Origin: Callipepla californica brunnescens
Taxonomy: Eukaryota > Chordata > Aves > Galliformes > Odontophoridae
DNA length: 64,000 bases
Assembly: GCA_023055505.1 (NCBI GenBank)
Contig: JALIRH010000001.1
Span: forward strand, 95,944,530 to 96,008,529
Direction of reading: 5' to 3'
In this document: positions 24,535 through 34,585 of the stretch, in pieces
Layout of the letters: every line of letters starts with the position of its first letter
Position numbering within the stretch: the stretch's first letter is position 1
The notes under the pieces: model-generated
The model's input: the letters and a program-made list of their open reading frames with translations, nothing else
What the model was told of the DNA's origin: nothing
The model's database searches: none
Made by a program: the position numbers and the translations under genes

Positions 24535-24945
24535 TGTCATAGTTTAATTATTTTGTTATCAATATTTTACTTCATGAAATTATGTAGAGCATTGTGGAGT
24601 TAACGCTCCAGTTCGATGGACTGCTAATTTTCTGGGTAGCTGATTCTCAAAAGAGAAAGAACTACATACCCCAGCAGACCTTCTGTTTCCGTTTTCGGTT
24701 CAGGGGGAAAGTTCACAATATGTCATCTTTTTTTTTACATTGTATTATATTAAGTTATCTTGCATTCCAATATCTTATTTAGTATATTAGCTTTCCTTCT
24801 CAGATTGCTGCTGCTGTTTTACTTTTAGGCCCATCTCCCTACCCTTCCCTCTTTTGCCCTTTCCTCTTTCCCAGGGTGTAGGTCTGTGGGTACCCGTGCT
24901 CCATTAGTCATGGAACCGGGCCAAACCACTTGTAAACCATTGACA
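24535..24945 (+). mobile_element. Solo LTR 2 of the same ERV family, internally deleted
   Basis: It starts TGTCATAGTTTAATTATT and ends AAACCATTGACA, matching both ends of LTR 1. Shared internal blocks include GAACTACATACCCCAGCAGA, CTTATTTAGTATATTAGC and AGGCCCATCTCCCT. It is about 160 bp shorter because the region around the promoter and start of R (equivalent to about 12545-12680 of LTR 1) is missing. Few CpG sites remain. The flanks AGTAT and GCCAT do not form a clear duplication, so it is probably an old insertion. Confidence 0.88.
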
Positions 24946-26198
24946 GCCATTGAGAGTGGTCTTGTTTATTGCAAGGAACAATTCTTGAGGAAACGCTATA
25001 TCTGAATCATCTCATATGATTACAATAGGGAAGAACTGTGGTCAAAAATGTTTCTTCTTTTCTACTAATTCCTGACAAGGAAAAAGAGTTTAAATTAGTT
25101 ACAACTTGAAGATGAAAGGTTATAGTCTTCTTTCATTCATCATGTTGTCGCTGCATCTTGGAGAAATCATCTTTTAGAGGGCACACAGTAGCCTTGACAG
25201 AAAATTCATGAAGTGCAAATAGGTAGGGTCTGAAGGAAATCTTTGTGTAAAGTTGAGTATACTTGTATCCAGGCCTCCTGACAGGGAGTTTGACAGGGAG
25301 TTCCTAGAGCAGAAGAGTATATTTTATTAGAATCAGGGACATGATGATGTGTGAGAAAGGTCTTTGGGCTCACTCAGTGTCATCACAGTTACACTGTCAG
25401 TAGATTAATCTCATTGCCCCACCATGAAGCAAAGTATTTTTGAGTAATACGAGTTTTGAAGTGTACATAGGTGGCACACTTCTAAGAGTGAATGAATTTT
25501 GGTCTACATTTTGTTTTATTATGCTGATCTACATTAAAAAAAAAATCAATAGAATAATGTCAGATTTACACTAGTAAAAAGATGAGCAGAATCCAGATAT
25601 CTTAATATTATTTTTATTTTTTTAAAAAAGAACCTTCAACAATTAAACACTCTATAAAGAAAGAAAAATATTACATGAAATCTAGAGCATATAACTTCCA
25701 TTAAACAAAAGAAAAGAATGTCTACTGTTTCACTTTGAAAATGTATCTGTAAGAGTTAAGTGAGGTAGAATGATAGCCCATAAACTAGATCACAACAGTT
25801 GTGATTCATGTCTGCTTTAGTTCCAAAGAAAGAAGGAAAACAAATTTTAATTGTATTTCAGTCATTGGCTTAGATGATTTGGCAGTAATGCAGGGACTTT
25901 GGAAGAATTTTGTTTCTTGGCAGTGGTCCATTCAGCCTTAACATTAAAATAAAGAAATGCAGTTATAATACCAGAAACACCCTGGGAGAGTCTTATGGTC
26001 TGTCCAGGGGTCAAAAGGATTCTATATGTCAGATTTTAGCTGGAAGTGGAACTGCTAGCAGCATGTAGAAGTGTAAGTCAGAAAAGACTAAACTATAAGG
26101 AATGCCATGCTTCCTTACAGCTATGCAGAGCTTCAAGGGAAAGTGAATTATTCTTCATGTAAGAGTGAGTGTCTGCTGTTGTAAAAGCAAAAATGAAC

Positions 26199-26221
26199 AA
26201 ACAAAAAAACAAACAAACAAA
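26199..26221. repeat. (AAAC)n microsatellite
   Basis: AAAC units with one longer A run. Confidence 0.8.
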
Positions 26222-28628
26222 ACCCACAGATTTGTGGTGCAGTAAATTTGTCAGTATTAGTTAAAATATCAAGTCTAAATGATACTGTTTAAAAGAAAAG
26301 ACTAATACAGAGCATCTTCCTTTGTTATGGAAGCATTCCATGCTTTTCCATTTGTTGAAGGTTAGCAAGCAAAAACTGATAGGGTCTTCTGAGTTTGTTG
26401 TTTTTTTTCCTCCTCTCTCTGAAGAAAGCTTTGGTTTAATCTCTCTGTATCACTCTCAGCTTTGTGTTTTTCATAATGCACTATACTGAGGAAATATGGC
26501 GCATGTCAGTGACTCAGGCAGTAATGCTGCATTTCTCATCAGTTATTTTCTTGATGACAAACTTTGCAACGCTGTATTTTGGAGAATAACTTGTCTCCAT
26601 AGCTATGTGTGAGAAACAGAACAGTCACTCCATAGTTTTAATTCTATTCCAGCTTCTTTTTATAACCAGATTGTGACCTGCGGTAACATTATCAATCCTA
26701 AGCAAATCCTTCTAAAATGACACAGGTGTGATCATATGCCAGAATAAAATTTATCCAGTTTTAGTCAAATGAAATAAAGCATCTCTGTCAGTGTGAGAGT
26801 TCAAACAGAAGGGATCTCACATTAATATTTTCTTTCTTTTCATTTGCCAAAGCTTTAAAATCATTGTCTGAAATCTGTAAATCAGATTAATTTTGGACAA
26901 TGGTAGGGGAGACAAACGAGCTCTGCCATGGGGCTAGCCTGGATCAAAAGGGGATGATGAGAGCTATATTACGGAGCAGTAAAATCCCACGTATGTTCTG
27001 GAAATAGCAGAACTTACCTCTTGTCCAATCAGTTTTGTTTTATGATAGGACCTGAACAAAAGATCTTTTTGTTGTATGAGTGAGATCTCCCTTCAGAAGT
27101 AACATTCTCATGGAACCATTCACGTATATCTTTTAAAGTTTCATTTTGCTATGTTTTGCATTGAGCAAAGAATTATCAGCATACCTGAGAGTCAAAGAGA
27201 AAGTAAAAAAATAAAAACCAATGTGCCTTCTAGACATCTTAACATCTTACACAAATACTTTTACATTTGGATCGTTCATCTGTGTCCATTTGAAATGTAA
27301 AAATTAATTCTTGCACAAAGTAGAAGACTTGCAATACACTGTAAACTTAGTTAGTTGGAAAAGTATCTACTGTTTATCACTGCTTTTAAGATGAAGTTCT
27401 ATTTTTTTTTTTTAGTAATTAACATTATTAATTATTCGTTATATAATAGGATATATTTCATATTGCCGTCTCAAATAATTTCTATACAAGTCTTTACCTC
27501 GTACATTTCTGTATGGGCCCTGGTGAAAGAGAAAACAGGAAGATAAGGTTGACTCTGTTCTTCACCCTTAGATTTGAGAAGACTGTGTTTTCACAAGTGT
27601 CTTACACATATTTCATCACCAATAGATTTTGTCTCTAAGCATTATGAGGAATTAACTGTGTCTAAAATCAGGTGGGTTTTGGGTCACACCCATTAAACAG
27701 ATGAATATCCTTAACACAGCTATCCTTTCTTGGATTGTAATCTTCATTTCAGGTTTTGAAAACTAGTCATCAAAGAGATGGGGAATGTAGATTCATTTCC
27801 AACACTATATCTGCAGCTAAGTATATTGAAAGAATATTTTTACCCTCTAAACTAACACTGGCCCATGCTGGAGGAAATATATTACTTTTTATACCTTAGT
27901 GACTTAGTATAATACATTAAATAATATAAAATGTATTTCTCCCATACATAGGACTGGTAAATTTCTTAAGGAGAAGGGAATGATAAAAAGCTCCTACCTC
28001 AAAGATCTTACAAATTACCTGATAGTAATAAGCATAACTTTTCAGCAAGATAGTCGCTATATGCAAGGTAGCCTAAATGTTCTTTTCGAGATCAAACACT
28101 CATTTCAATCAAATAAATTTTTGTTTTCTCTCACTAAGCAGTGTTATATATCTCCGCTGAATTTGAGCTTACGAGATTATGGGCTACACAAAACAATTAA
28201 GCGTCTGTTATGCTTTATCCATATTTGAAAAAGGAGGGATTCTGTATGAGAGAAAAACTACAAATACATAGCAATTTCCTAAATAGGATGCAGTGATCTG
28301 ATACAGGTAAAATGCACTCATTTTTTCCCTATTCAAATGTTCAGCTACCTAATACAAATATTATTTTTCACTATCTGAAATCATTCATTTGCCTACACCA
28401 TGGATGTAAATTCATTTCAGGTTCTAAGGTAGCTGTCACCAGCTTTTTGGCATCACACACTAATATCTTTGTGCAATGGCTGTTGTTTTCCTCCATCAAC
28501 TAACTTTTCAAGGTCTGTATAAAAACAAATAGCAATTTTTATTTCCTTACATTTTTATATCATATTTATATTAACAATTTACATATTATTCTGCAATTTT
28601 CATTTCAAGACAATTTATAATTTTTTTA

Positions 28629-28712
28629 CATTTATATTTTATAATATAATTTCATAATATAATATTTTATAATATATTTTATAAATATTTTACATATTTT
28701 AAGTTTTATATG
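28629..28712. repeat. AT-only low-complexity tract
   Basis: TATAATAT-type motifs with almost no G or C, able to form many short hairpins. Confidence 0.85.
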
Positions 28713-29073
28713 CCATATTTATTATTTAGATGCAGTCTAGCTAGAAGATCAGCTTCTAATTTATAAATTTTATATCACTTATAAACCTTTCCTTGTCCTG
28801 TTTCATGTTGATTATCTTACCATTAAGCTTCCAGGAGACTTAGAATAAAAGATTTTATCTCTTTCATATTCTGTTTCTCTTTGCAAATTTAGCACAATCT
28901 AAAATCATAAAACAAGCAGGAATAGCTCTGATATAAGAAAGAGAAACCAGTGTACAAGAAATGCTTCGTAAACATAACGCAGTCAAGCTATCCTTAAACT
29001 ACTGATATGAAAGAATAGCCTCAAATTGATTGAAGGGATTCTGCCAAAATAGGAAGTTCTTGTGGTGAGCTGG

Positions 29074-29399
29074 CTAATACAGTCTGGATGGAATATCTCC
29101 CAAATGCTTCCTTTGGTCAGCCAAATTCCGAGGCTTTGCTGAACCAGAGGACACCCTGAATAAAGGATTTCTTAGACTTTGTTTTGCCATGGTTAGGTAC
29201 TCTGCTAATGACACAATATTCAGTTCTTGAGCAAATTCAAATAAAGTAGAAAAAATGTTTTCCTGTTTGCCCTTGAAAGATTCCCATGAATAAGAGGCGC
29301 TGCAATTAAGTGAAGTTTTCTGCCTAGCATTTTGTTGGTGTACAGCAGTCACCAGCTTCAAGTGCTTCAGCAGAAAGAGCATGGAAGTACTAATGACAC
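29074..29399 (-). other. Candidate terminal exon, minus strand
   Basis: On the minus strand an ACTAACAG acceptor-like site precedes 29399. The frame then stays open for about 108 codons to a stop at 29074. The peptide has a basic hydrophobic start (STSMLFLLKHLKL) and a hydrophilic end containing LFEFAQELNIVSLAEYL. No family is recognised. The frame also continues open upstream to 29553, so the exon start is uncertain. Its phase would fit the candidate exon at 31132-31324. It may be chance. Confidence 0.18.
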
Positions 29400-29409
29400 C
29401 TGTTAGTGT

Positions 29410-29428
29410 ATGTTCATAATATGAACAT
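29410..29428. repeat. Short perfect palindrome
   Basis: ATGTTCATA, one A, then TATGAACAT: 9-bp arms around a single base. Confidence 0.9.
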
Positions 29429-29992
29429 GTCAAGATTTTGTATTTGATAAAACCACATTTGCCCAGAACAGTTTTCCAGGAAAGGGGTACAAGATACAGC
29501 TTGCAAGACACTAGGTAATACCAGTTTTTGGTAGCAGACAAAAGCAAAAACAAAGAGTCCTCATCTGCCTTGCAGAAATGGGCTCACAATGAGGAAATAC
29601 ATGTTACTCTACTGCCAGGATTTTGCTAGAAAGAGCTGGTTTCCTTTACTGAATCTGGACCACAGTACATTCAGCTCTGTACTTTGGCTGATGAGAACTG
29701 ACTATGCTCTAGATGACAACAACCAAAGAAGATAAGGATAACATTATCTCCTCTGTCAAGGAGAGGAATAAGCTGTAAAACCCCTTCCCCATAATCACTT
29801 TGCCAGGCTAGAACCAAGTGAGCTCCCAGGGCAGGACTCTGAAGACCTGCTGTTTCAGCACCAGGTCTCCCAGTGACTTCTCTAGCAAGTTTCTCCGTCT
29901 TTGACCAAGAACAATATCAATATATATTCCCCTTTCTCTAGTTTCTTTCTATCCTACCATTACTGATTTTATATCAACTTCCTTCTAACTTA

Positions 29993-30246
29993 TCATAGAA
30001 TCATAGAATGGCCTGGGTTGAAAAGGACTTCGAACATCTTCTAGTTTCAAGCACCCTGCAATGGGCAGGGGCACCAACCAGGCTGCCCAGAGACACATCC
30101 AGCCTTGTCTTGAGTGCCTCCAGGGATGGAGCATCCTCAACTTCTCTGAGCAACCTGTTCCAGTGTGTCACCACCCACTGAGTGAAAAACTTCCTATATA
30201 TAAATCTCCTCTGACTGCTACTATTACTGTTTCTTTCCCCCCTAAT
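29993..30246 (-). mobile_element. CR1 LINE copy G, antisense 3' end
   Basis: It begins with two octamer units (TCATAGAATCATAGAATGG), the reverse of the CR1 terminal ATTCTATG repeat, and continues through the antisense 3' UTR. The minus-strand frame reads KFFTQWVVTHWNRLLREV and DAPSLEALKTRLDVSLGSLV, the usual end of CR1 ORF2. It is 5'-truncated after about 250 bp. Confidence 0.95.
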
Positions 30247-30506
30247 GATCACTGTGTGAAATGAAGCATAGGAAGTACTGAAGTGGTTATCTAGTGTGAC
30301 AGAATAAGATGAAGTTTTGCTTACATTTTGGACATCTAGTTTTGGTGAGGAAGAGATGAACTAATCTTTCTGAAGCCAAGTAAAAGTCTGAGTTCTGATT
30401 AAATCAGTGGAGCATATACATAAATCCTCCAAAGGTGGTCTATTTCGCTAAAAAGAAGAAAAAAGCTTACATGAATCACAGCAGCTCTACTGGTAAATTA
30501 AAGAGA

Positions 30507-30560
30507 ATATATATATATATGTATATGTATACATAGATGTGTATGTATATATGTATATGT
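30507..30560. repeat. (TA)n/(TGTA)n microsatellite
   Basis: TA units grading into GTATATGTATAC variants. Confidence 0.85.
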
Positions 30561-30600
30561 TGTCCTCTAAATATGAGTTGTCAGATTTTTTATTGGTGGA

Positions 30601-30637
30601 TTTTTTATTTTTTATTTTTTTATTTTATTTTTGTTTG
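30601..30637. repeat. (TTTTTA)n tract
   Basis: T runs of four to six, each followed by A. Confidence 0.85.
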
Positions 30638-31131
30638 TTCTGTTTTTAACTCTGTGACAGCTTCCAAAAATGTGAATCCTTAATCTAGATTTAATCTAGA
30701 CTCCTTATTATGGACTCACTTCCAATTGCCATCATTATTTTTTTTCTTTTAAGCCATTTCATGTGTGAAATATGCATGATCATAATGGAAAAGATGTCTA
30801 GTCTTTGACAGTGGTGATTGACTTCTTTCCAGACCCCATTTTGTTATAATTCCTAGTTACCGGATAGAGTACTTAAAGGGAATTTCATGAATATAGTTTT
30901 TGGCCCAGGTTCTGGCTTTATGGACCTTTTAACACAGAATGAGTGGAATTAGAGAATTTATAATGCAGCCTTCAAAGGTGTTTTCTAAAGAGGCCAGTTC
31001 AGACTCTGTTACGGAAACTGTGCTTAAAAAGACTGTCAGCCAGCTCTTAGGTAGTTTCATTGGACCAATTTCAGTTTGAAAGGGAATCTCTTGGCTACTA
31101 TTTTTTAAGATTATTGACCTCAAGAACTTAC

Positions 31132-31324
31132 GGTGTTCATCTGGAAGCAGAGGGAGTCCAGGAGAGGCAAATAGGAGAGTTCCAGTTAAGATATTTGAAA
31201 ATGTTCCTTGGAGGAGGCTGAAAACTACAAGAACTTGGTGGCTGCCTTCAAATAGCAGATTCAACAGCTTCCATGCCAAGGAACAAAATAGTGACAAGAT
31301 CGCTAATTTTATTTTTAACAGCAT
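31132..31324 (-). other. Candidate exon 3 of a minus-strand chain
   Basis: The minus-strand acceptor region is pyrimidine-rich with an ATTAACC branch-like site and ends CTTCAAAAG before ATG at 31324. The frame is open for 64 codons and one base, and is followed by GTAAGT at 31131. The peptide is strongly hydrophobic, for example LAILSLFCSLAWKLLNLLF and TFSNILTGTLLF, and would form one or two membrane segments. No family is recognised. The surrounding 139-codon open frame (30929-31348) has a length that can occur by chance here. Confidence 0.22.
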
Positions 31325-31566
31325 CTTTTGAAGGTTAATGTAAGGCAATGAGAGAATGAGTGTCTGTGCTTGCTCAGCCTATTCTTCCTGTTATCGTTAT
31401 TGAAAAAGATGTAATTTGCTGGAAGTCTGAGTTGTTGCTGATTAAGCAAATGACCTGAGAGGAAAATATACACTATTTGCCCACTCCTAATGAATCTACA
31501 CTATAAGTGATTCACACTGAACCACAAGCACATCCCAGCCGTTCAGAGGGAATACCAACATCTCAC

Positions 31567-31782
31567 TTCCAAATTATTACTCAGAATTGAGTAGGAGTAA
31601 ATCCTTGTCCAGAAGTTTGATGGATAATAGAACTCTATCCCAGGATGAGTTGGCAGGATGGAAACTCTTTCTCTTGGATCTAATTTAAGTTCTATATATT
31701 TAATAAGTTGAGTCATATCATGAAGTGAAATTAAAAAGGATGAGAAGTAGATTATTTGTGTGAACTCCAAATTATCAGATGC
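31567..31782 (-). other. Candidate exon 2 of a minus-strand chain
   Basis: On the minus strand GATTTAG precedes GCA at 31782, and the in-frame TAG is exactly the acceptor. The frame stays open for 72 codons (FLISLHDMTQLIKYIELKL, then LDPRERVSILPTHPGIEFYY) to GAA followed by GTGAGA. Both ends are phase 0, which fits the neighbouring candidates. No family is recognised. Confidence 0.22.
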
Positions 31783-31818
31783 CTAAATCTGGGTTTCCCA
31801 GATAGCATGTGGTGAGCT

Positions 31819-31900
31819 TCTTCTCAATAAAGCCACCTTTATTTATAAAGCCTCTTCTCAATTATAAAGCCTCTTTATAAAGCCTCTTCTCAATTAAGTC
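31819..31900. repeat. Local tandem duplication, TATAAAGCCTCTTCTCAA-type unit
   Basis: Three partial copies of a roughly 20-bp unit lie head to tail. Confidence 0.85.
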
Positions 31901-32045
31901 ACTTTAAAAAGCTACGTTTTCAACTAAAGTTATTAGTGAGAATAAACTGGAGTCTATCTTTGCTCTTCTTCAGAAAAGAAATAAGTTGTTTGTCTTGGTG
32001 ATTTCTTGGTTTGGAGTTTATGTTTGTTTTCCATATCTTTTTTAG

Positions 32046-32185
32046 GATCTAACAAGCAAATTGAACAGAATGATGCTAATGGCTGGAGGGCAGCCTTGAT
32101 AAGACACCAGTCTGTACTTCAGATGGAACAGATCATGCAGAATCCAGTATCAGTACTCCTAGAAAACATATGGAATGAAGTATAA
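32046..32185 (+). other. Candidate terminal exon, plus strand
   Basis: TTTTCCATATCTTTTTTAG precedes 32046. The frame SNKQIEQNDANGWRAALIRH and onwards stays open for 45 codons to TAA at 32183-32185. The peptide is hydrophilic, with no known family. It lies on the opposite strand inside the proposed minus-strand intron, so the two proposals need not both be right. Confidence 0.18.
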
Positions 32186-32467
32186 TTCTAGGTGTTTGTC
32201 TGTAATTAGACTGATTTCAGTAATGGTCATTAGAACTCAATTAGAACTTTTGTCATCTTCTGTGCTTTGGGGAACCCATGAAAACTTTTCATGTGTTTCC
32301 CTTCTCACAATAATTATTACTATATTTCTAGCATTAACCTGATTTATTTGGATATTCATGAGTGCTTGGAGCACAGTGGTAAGAATCAGAATGATTGGTT
32401 TCTCTTCTCCCATAGTACCAGTTTATAATAACCTCGGGCAAACAAGGAAACATTGCACTTGACTTAC

Positions 32468-32682
32468 CTTGTCTATGAAATGGGTGATCTGAAGGACGAT
32501 GATGAGTGGCGAGCAATATAGCAGTATGACAGGAACATAAAAAAACAGCCAACTTATGGAATAACATTGAATGGCCAAATAAGTTTGAAGCTGAATCGTA
32601 GTGACTGTCATGACTTCCTTAGCTACAAGAGCTGCATACATTGTCAAATAAGGGTGCAGATCATTTGGATTATAGAGAACAT
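32468..32682 (-). other. Candidate exon 1 of a minus-strand chain (membrane-segment peptide)
   Basis: On the minus strand the frame is open from an AAAAG acceptor-like site at 32683. About 75 bases upstream of this site lack AG and are pyrimidine-rich. The frame runs for 71 codons to AAG followed by a perfect donor GTAAGT. The peptide contains LHPYLTMYAALVAKEVMTV and SWLFFYVPVILLYCSPLIIV, a likely membrane segment. It ends phase 0, compatible with the candidate at 31782. I cannot assign a family. Confidence 0.25.
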
Positions 32683-32869
32683 CTTTTAAAAAAGCATAGA
32701 TTGTATTCAAGGATGGTAAACCGACCAGAAAGTGAGATTTGAGTAGTTATTTATGTTGACAGAAAAGGAATAATCTCTACAGAAAAAGTTCCAGTGGCAG
32801 AGGGACAATACCAGATAGAACTATGAACTGCATGACCCCAGGTCATTGAGGAGATCCCAGTTTTACATG

Positions 32870-33028
32870 ACTAACATCAGGCAGATCTTGCCTGACCAAT
32901 CTGGTAGCCTTCCATGACTGAGTGATGGTATCAGTGGAAAGGGGATGGGCAATGGATGTCATCTGCCTGGACTTCCGCATAGCCTTTAACATGGTCCCTC
33001 ACACATCCTTCTCTCTAAATTGGAGAAG
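32870..33028 (+). mobile_element. CR1 LINE copy H, sense, part 1 (before LTR)
   Basis: Plus-strand CR1 RT sequence. It includes CTTGCCTGACCAATCTGGTA and the motif A stretch (DVICLDFRIAFNMVPH, against the usual YLDFSKAFDTVPH). It is interrupted after TTGGAGAAG by an inverted LTR and resumes at 33551. Confidence 0.92.
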
Positions 33029-33550
33029 TTTGCATCCCGGTTCTATGATGAATAGGGCAGGGGGACCCACAGACCCACATCTTGGGTAAGGGAAAAGGGG
33101 AAAAAGGAAAAGGGTAGGAGATGGGCCTAAAACAAAACAGCGGCAGCAATCTGAGGAGGAAAGCTAATTTACTAAATAAGATATTGGAATGAAAAATCAC
33201 ACAATATAATACAATATAACTGGAATTGAAGGTAATAAATCAATAAAATGAGAGAAAGTGTCCAAAAAAAAAAGGCTTTAGTCTAAAGCTGAAGGAGAGA
33301 TGACTAGAGAGCACACACACTGCCAAGGTAAGCAGAAAGTGAAAAGAGAGAATGTCTTGTGACCTGTGAACAGTGTTTCCCTCTGAATGGAAAATGGAAA
33401 CAGAATGTAACACAAAGACCTCTGGGGTAGGTGGTTCTCTTGTGAGAACTATCAATGACCCACCAAACTGGAGCATTAACTCTTCAACTCCCTGTACAGT
33501 ACATAATGTTATGATGTGGAATACAGATAAAAAAATCATAAAACAGTGAT
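33029..33550 (-). mobile_element. Solo LTR 3 of the same ERV family, reverse orientation
   Basis: The reverse complement aligns with LTR 1 across its whole length: AAAAAATCATAAAAC near the 5' end, the CTTATTTAGTAAATTAGC block, TTTAGGCCCATCTCC, and GTGGGTCTGTGGGTCCCCC near the 3' end. Its terminal TG and CA are eroded. The flanks GAAG (33025-33028 and 33551-33554) may be the remains of a target duplication. Only about two CpG sites are left. It lies within CR1 copy H and is antisense to it. Confidence 0.88.
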
Positions 33551-34585
33551 GAAGATGGACTGTTCAATGGATTAAGAATTGGTGGGCTGGTTGCAGCCAA
33601 AGGGTTGTGATTAACAGTTCTCTGTCTGGGTGAAGGCTGGTCACAAAGTGATGTCCCCCAAGGGCTGGTCTTGGGACCAATGCTCCTCAACATCTTAATC
33701 AATGACATAGATGATTGAACTGAGTGCATCCTCAGCAAGTTTGCAGGTGGCACCAAGCTGAGCAATGCAGTTGATACACTGGAGGGAAGTGAAGCTATCC
33801 AGAGGGACCTGTACAGGCTGGAGATGTAGGCCCATGTGAACCTGATAAGGTTCAACAAGGCCAAGTGCATGGTGTTGCACTTGGGCCAGGGGAATCCCAG
33901 GTGTTTATACAGACCTGGGGAAGAACTCCGGGAGAGTAACCCTGGGGAGAAGGACTTGGGAGTCCTAGTGGATGAGAACCTGGACATGAGCCAGCCATGG
34001 TCTCTTGCAGTCTGGGGGGCAATTATATCCTGGGATGCATTAAAAAGGGGAGGCCAGCAGGGAGAGGGAGGTGATTGTCCCCCTCTACTCAGCTCTTGTG
34101 AGGCCCCACATGAAGTACTGTGCTCAGGCCTGGGGCCCCCAGCACAAAAAAAGTTGCAGAGGAGGGCCACTAAGAAATCAGAGAGCTGGAGCACCTCTCC
34201 TGTGAGGCAACGTTTAGGGAACTGGGCCTGCTTAGCTTGAAGAGAAGGCTCTGGGGAGACCTTATTGTGGCCTTCCAGTACTTGAAGGGAATGTATAAAC
34301 AGGAGGGGGAACAACTGCTTACATGAGTCGATAGTGATAGGACAAGGGGAATCGTTTTAAACTAGAGCAGAGGAGATTTAGGTTGGAGGAAGTTTTTCAC
34401 TCAGAGATTGGTGACGCACTGGAACAGGTTGCCCAGTGAGGTTGTGGATAGCCCATCCCTGGAGGCATTCAAAGTAAGACTGGATGTGGCTCTGGGCAGC
34501 CTGGTCTAGGGGTTGGTGACCCTGCCCATGGCTGGTTTGAGATCCTTTTCAACCCAGGTTATTTTATGATTGCATGATTCTATGA
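33551..34585 (+). mobile_element. CR1 LINE copy H, sense, part 2 to 3' end
   Basis: CR1 continues after the LTR with GATGGACTGTTCAATGGATT and runs through the RT core and C-terminus. The active-site codons at 33740-33751 read FAGG. It then passes through the 3' UTR to the terminal TGATTCTATG. The coding frame is broken (for example, a stop in IDD*TECILSK). The 276-codon frame at 33484-34314 on the other strand is a shadow of this element. Confidence 0.95.

Larger units (their letters stand above)
24946..29992. other. Unique AT-rich sequence; possible minus-strand exon at its end
   Basis: Mostly without signal. Contents: an AAAC-rich run (26199-26221), an AT-only low-complexity tract (28629-28712), a block of even complexity near 26480-26640, and a 159-codon minus-strand frame (29074-29553) discussed separately. 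Confidence 0.55.
30247..32869. other. Unique sequence with simple repeats and exon-like frames
   Basis: Contents: (TA)n/(TG)n at 30507-30560, (TTTTTA)n at 30601-30637, a local tandem duplication at 31819-31900, and the exon-like frames listed separately. Confidence 0.5.

Noticed and set aside
12346..24945. LTR 1 and LTR 2 as the two ends of one provirus
   Set aside because: Both are in plus orientation, about 11.6 kb apart. However, LTR 1 has its own perfect target duplication, the sequence between them contains the continuation of CR1 copy E, CR1 copy F and unique DNA, and no retroviral coding sequence is present.
33484..34314. 276-codon minus-strand open frame as a gene
   Set aside because: It is the antisense shadow of CR1 copy H and part of LTR 3. 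The plus strand there reads CR1 RT.
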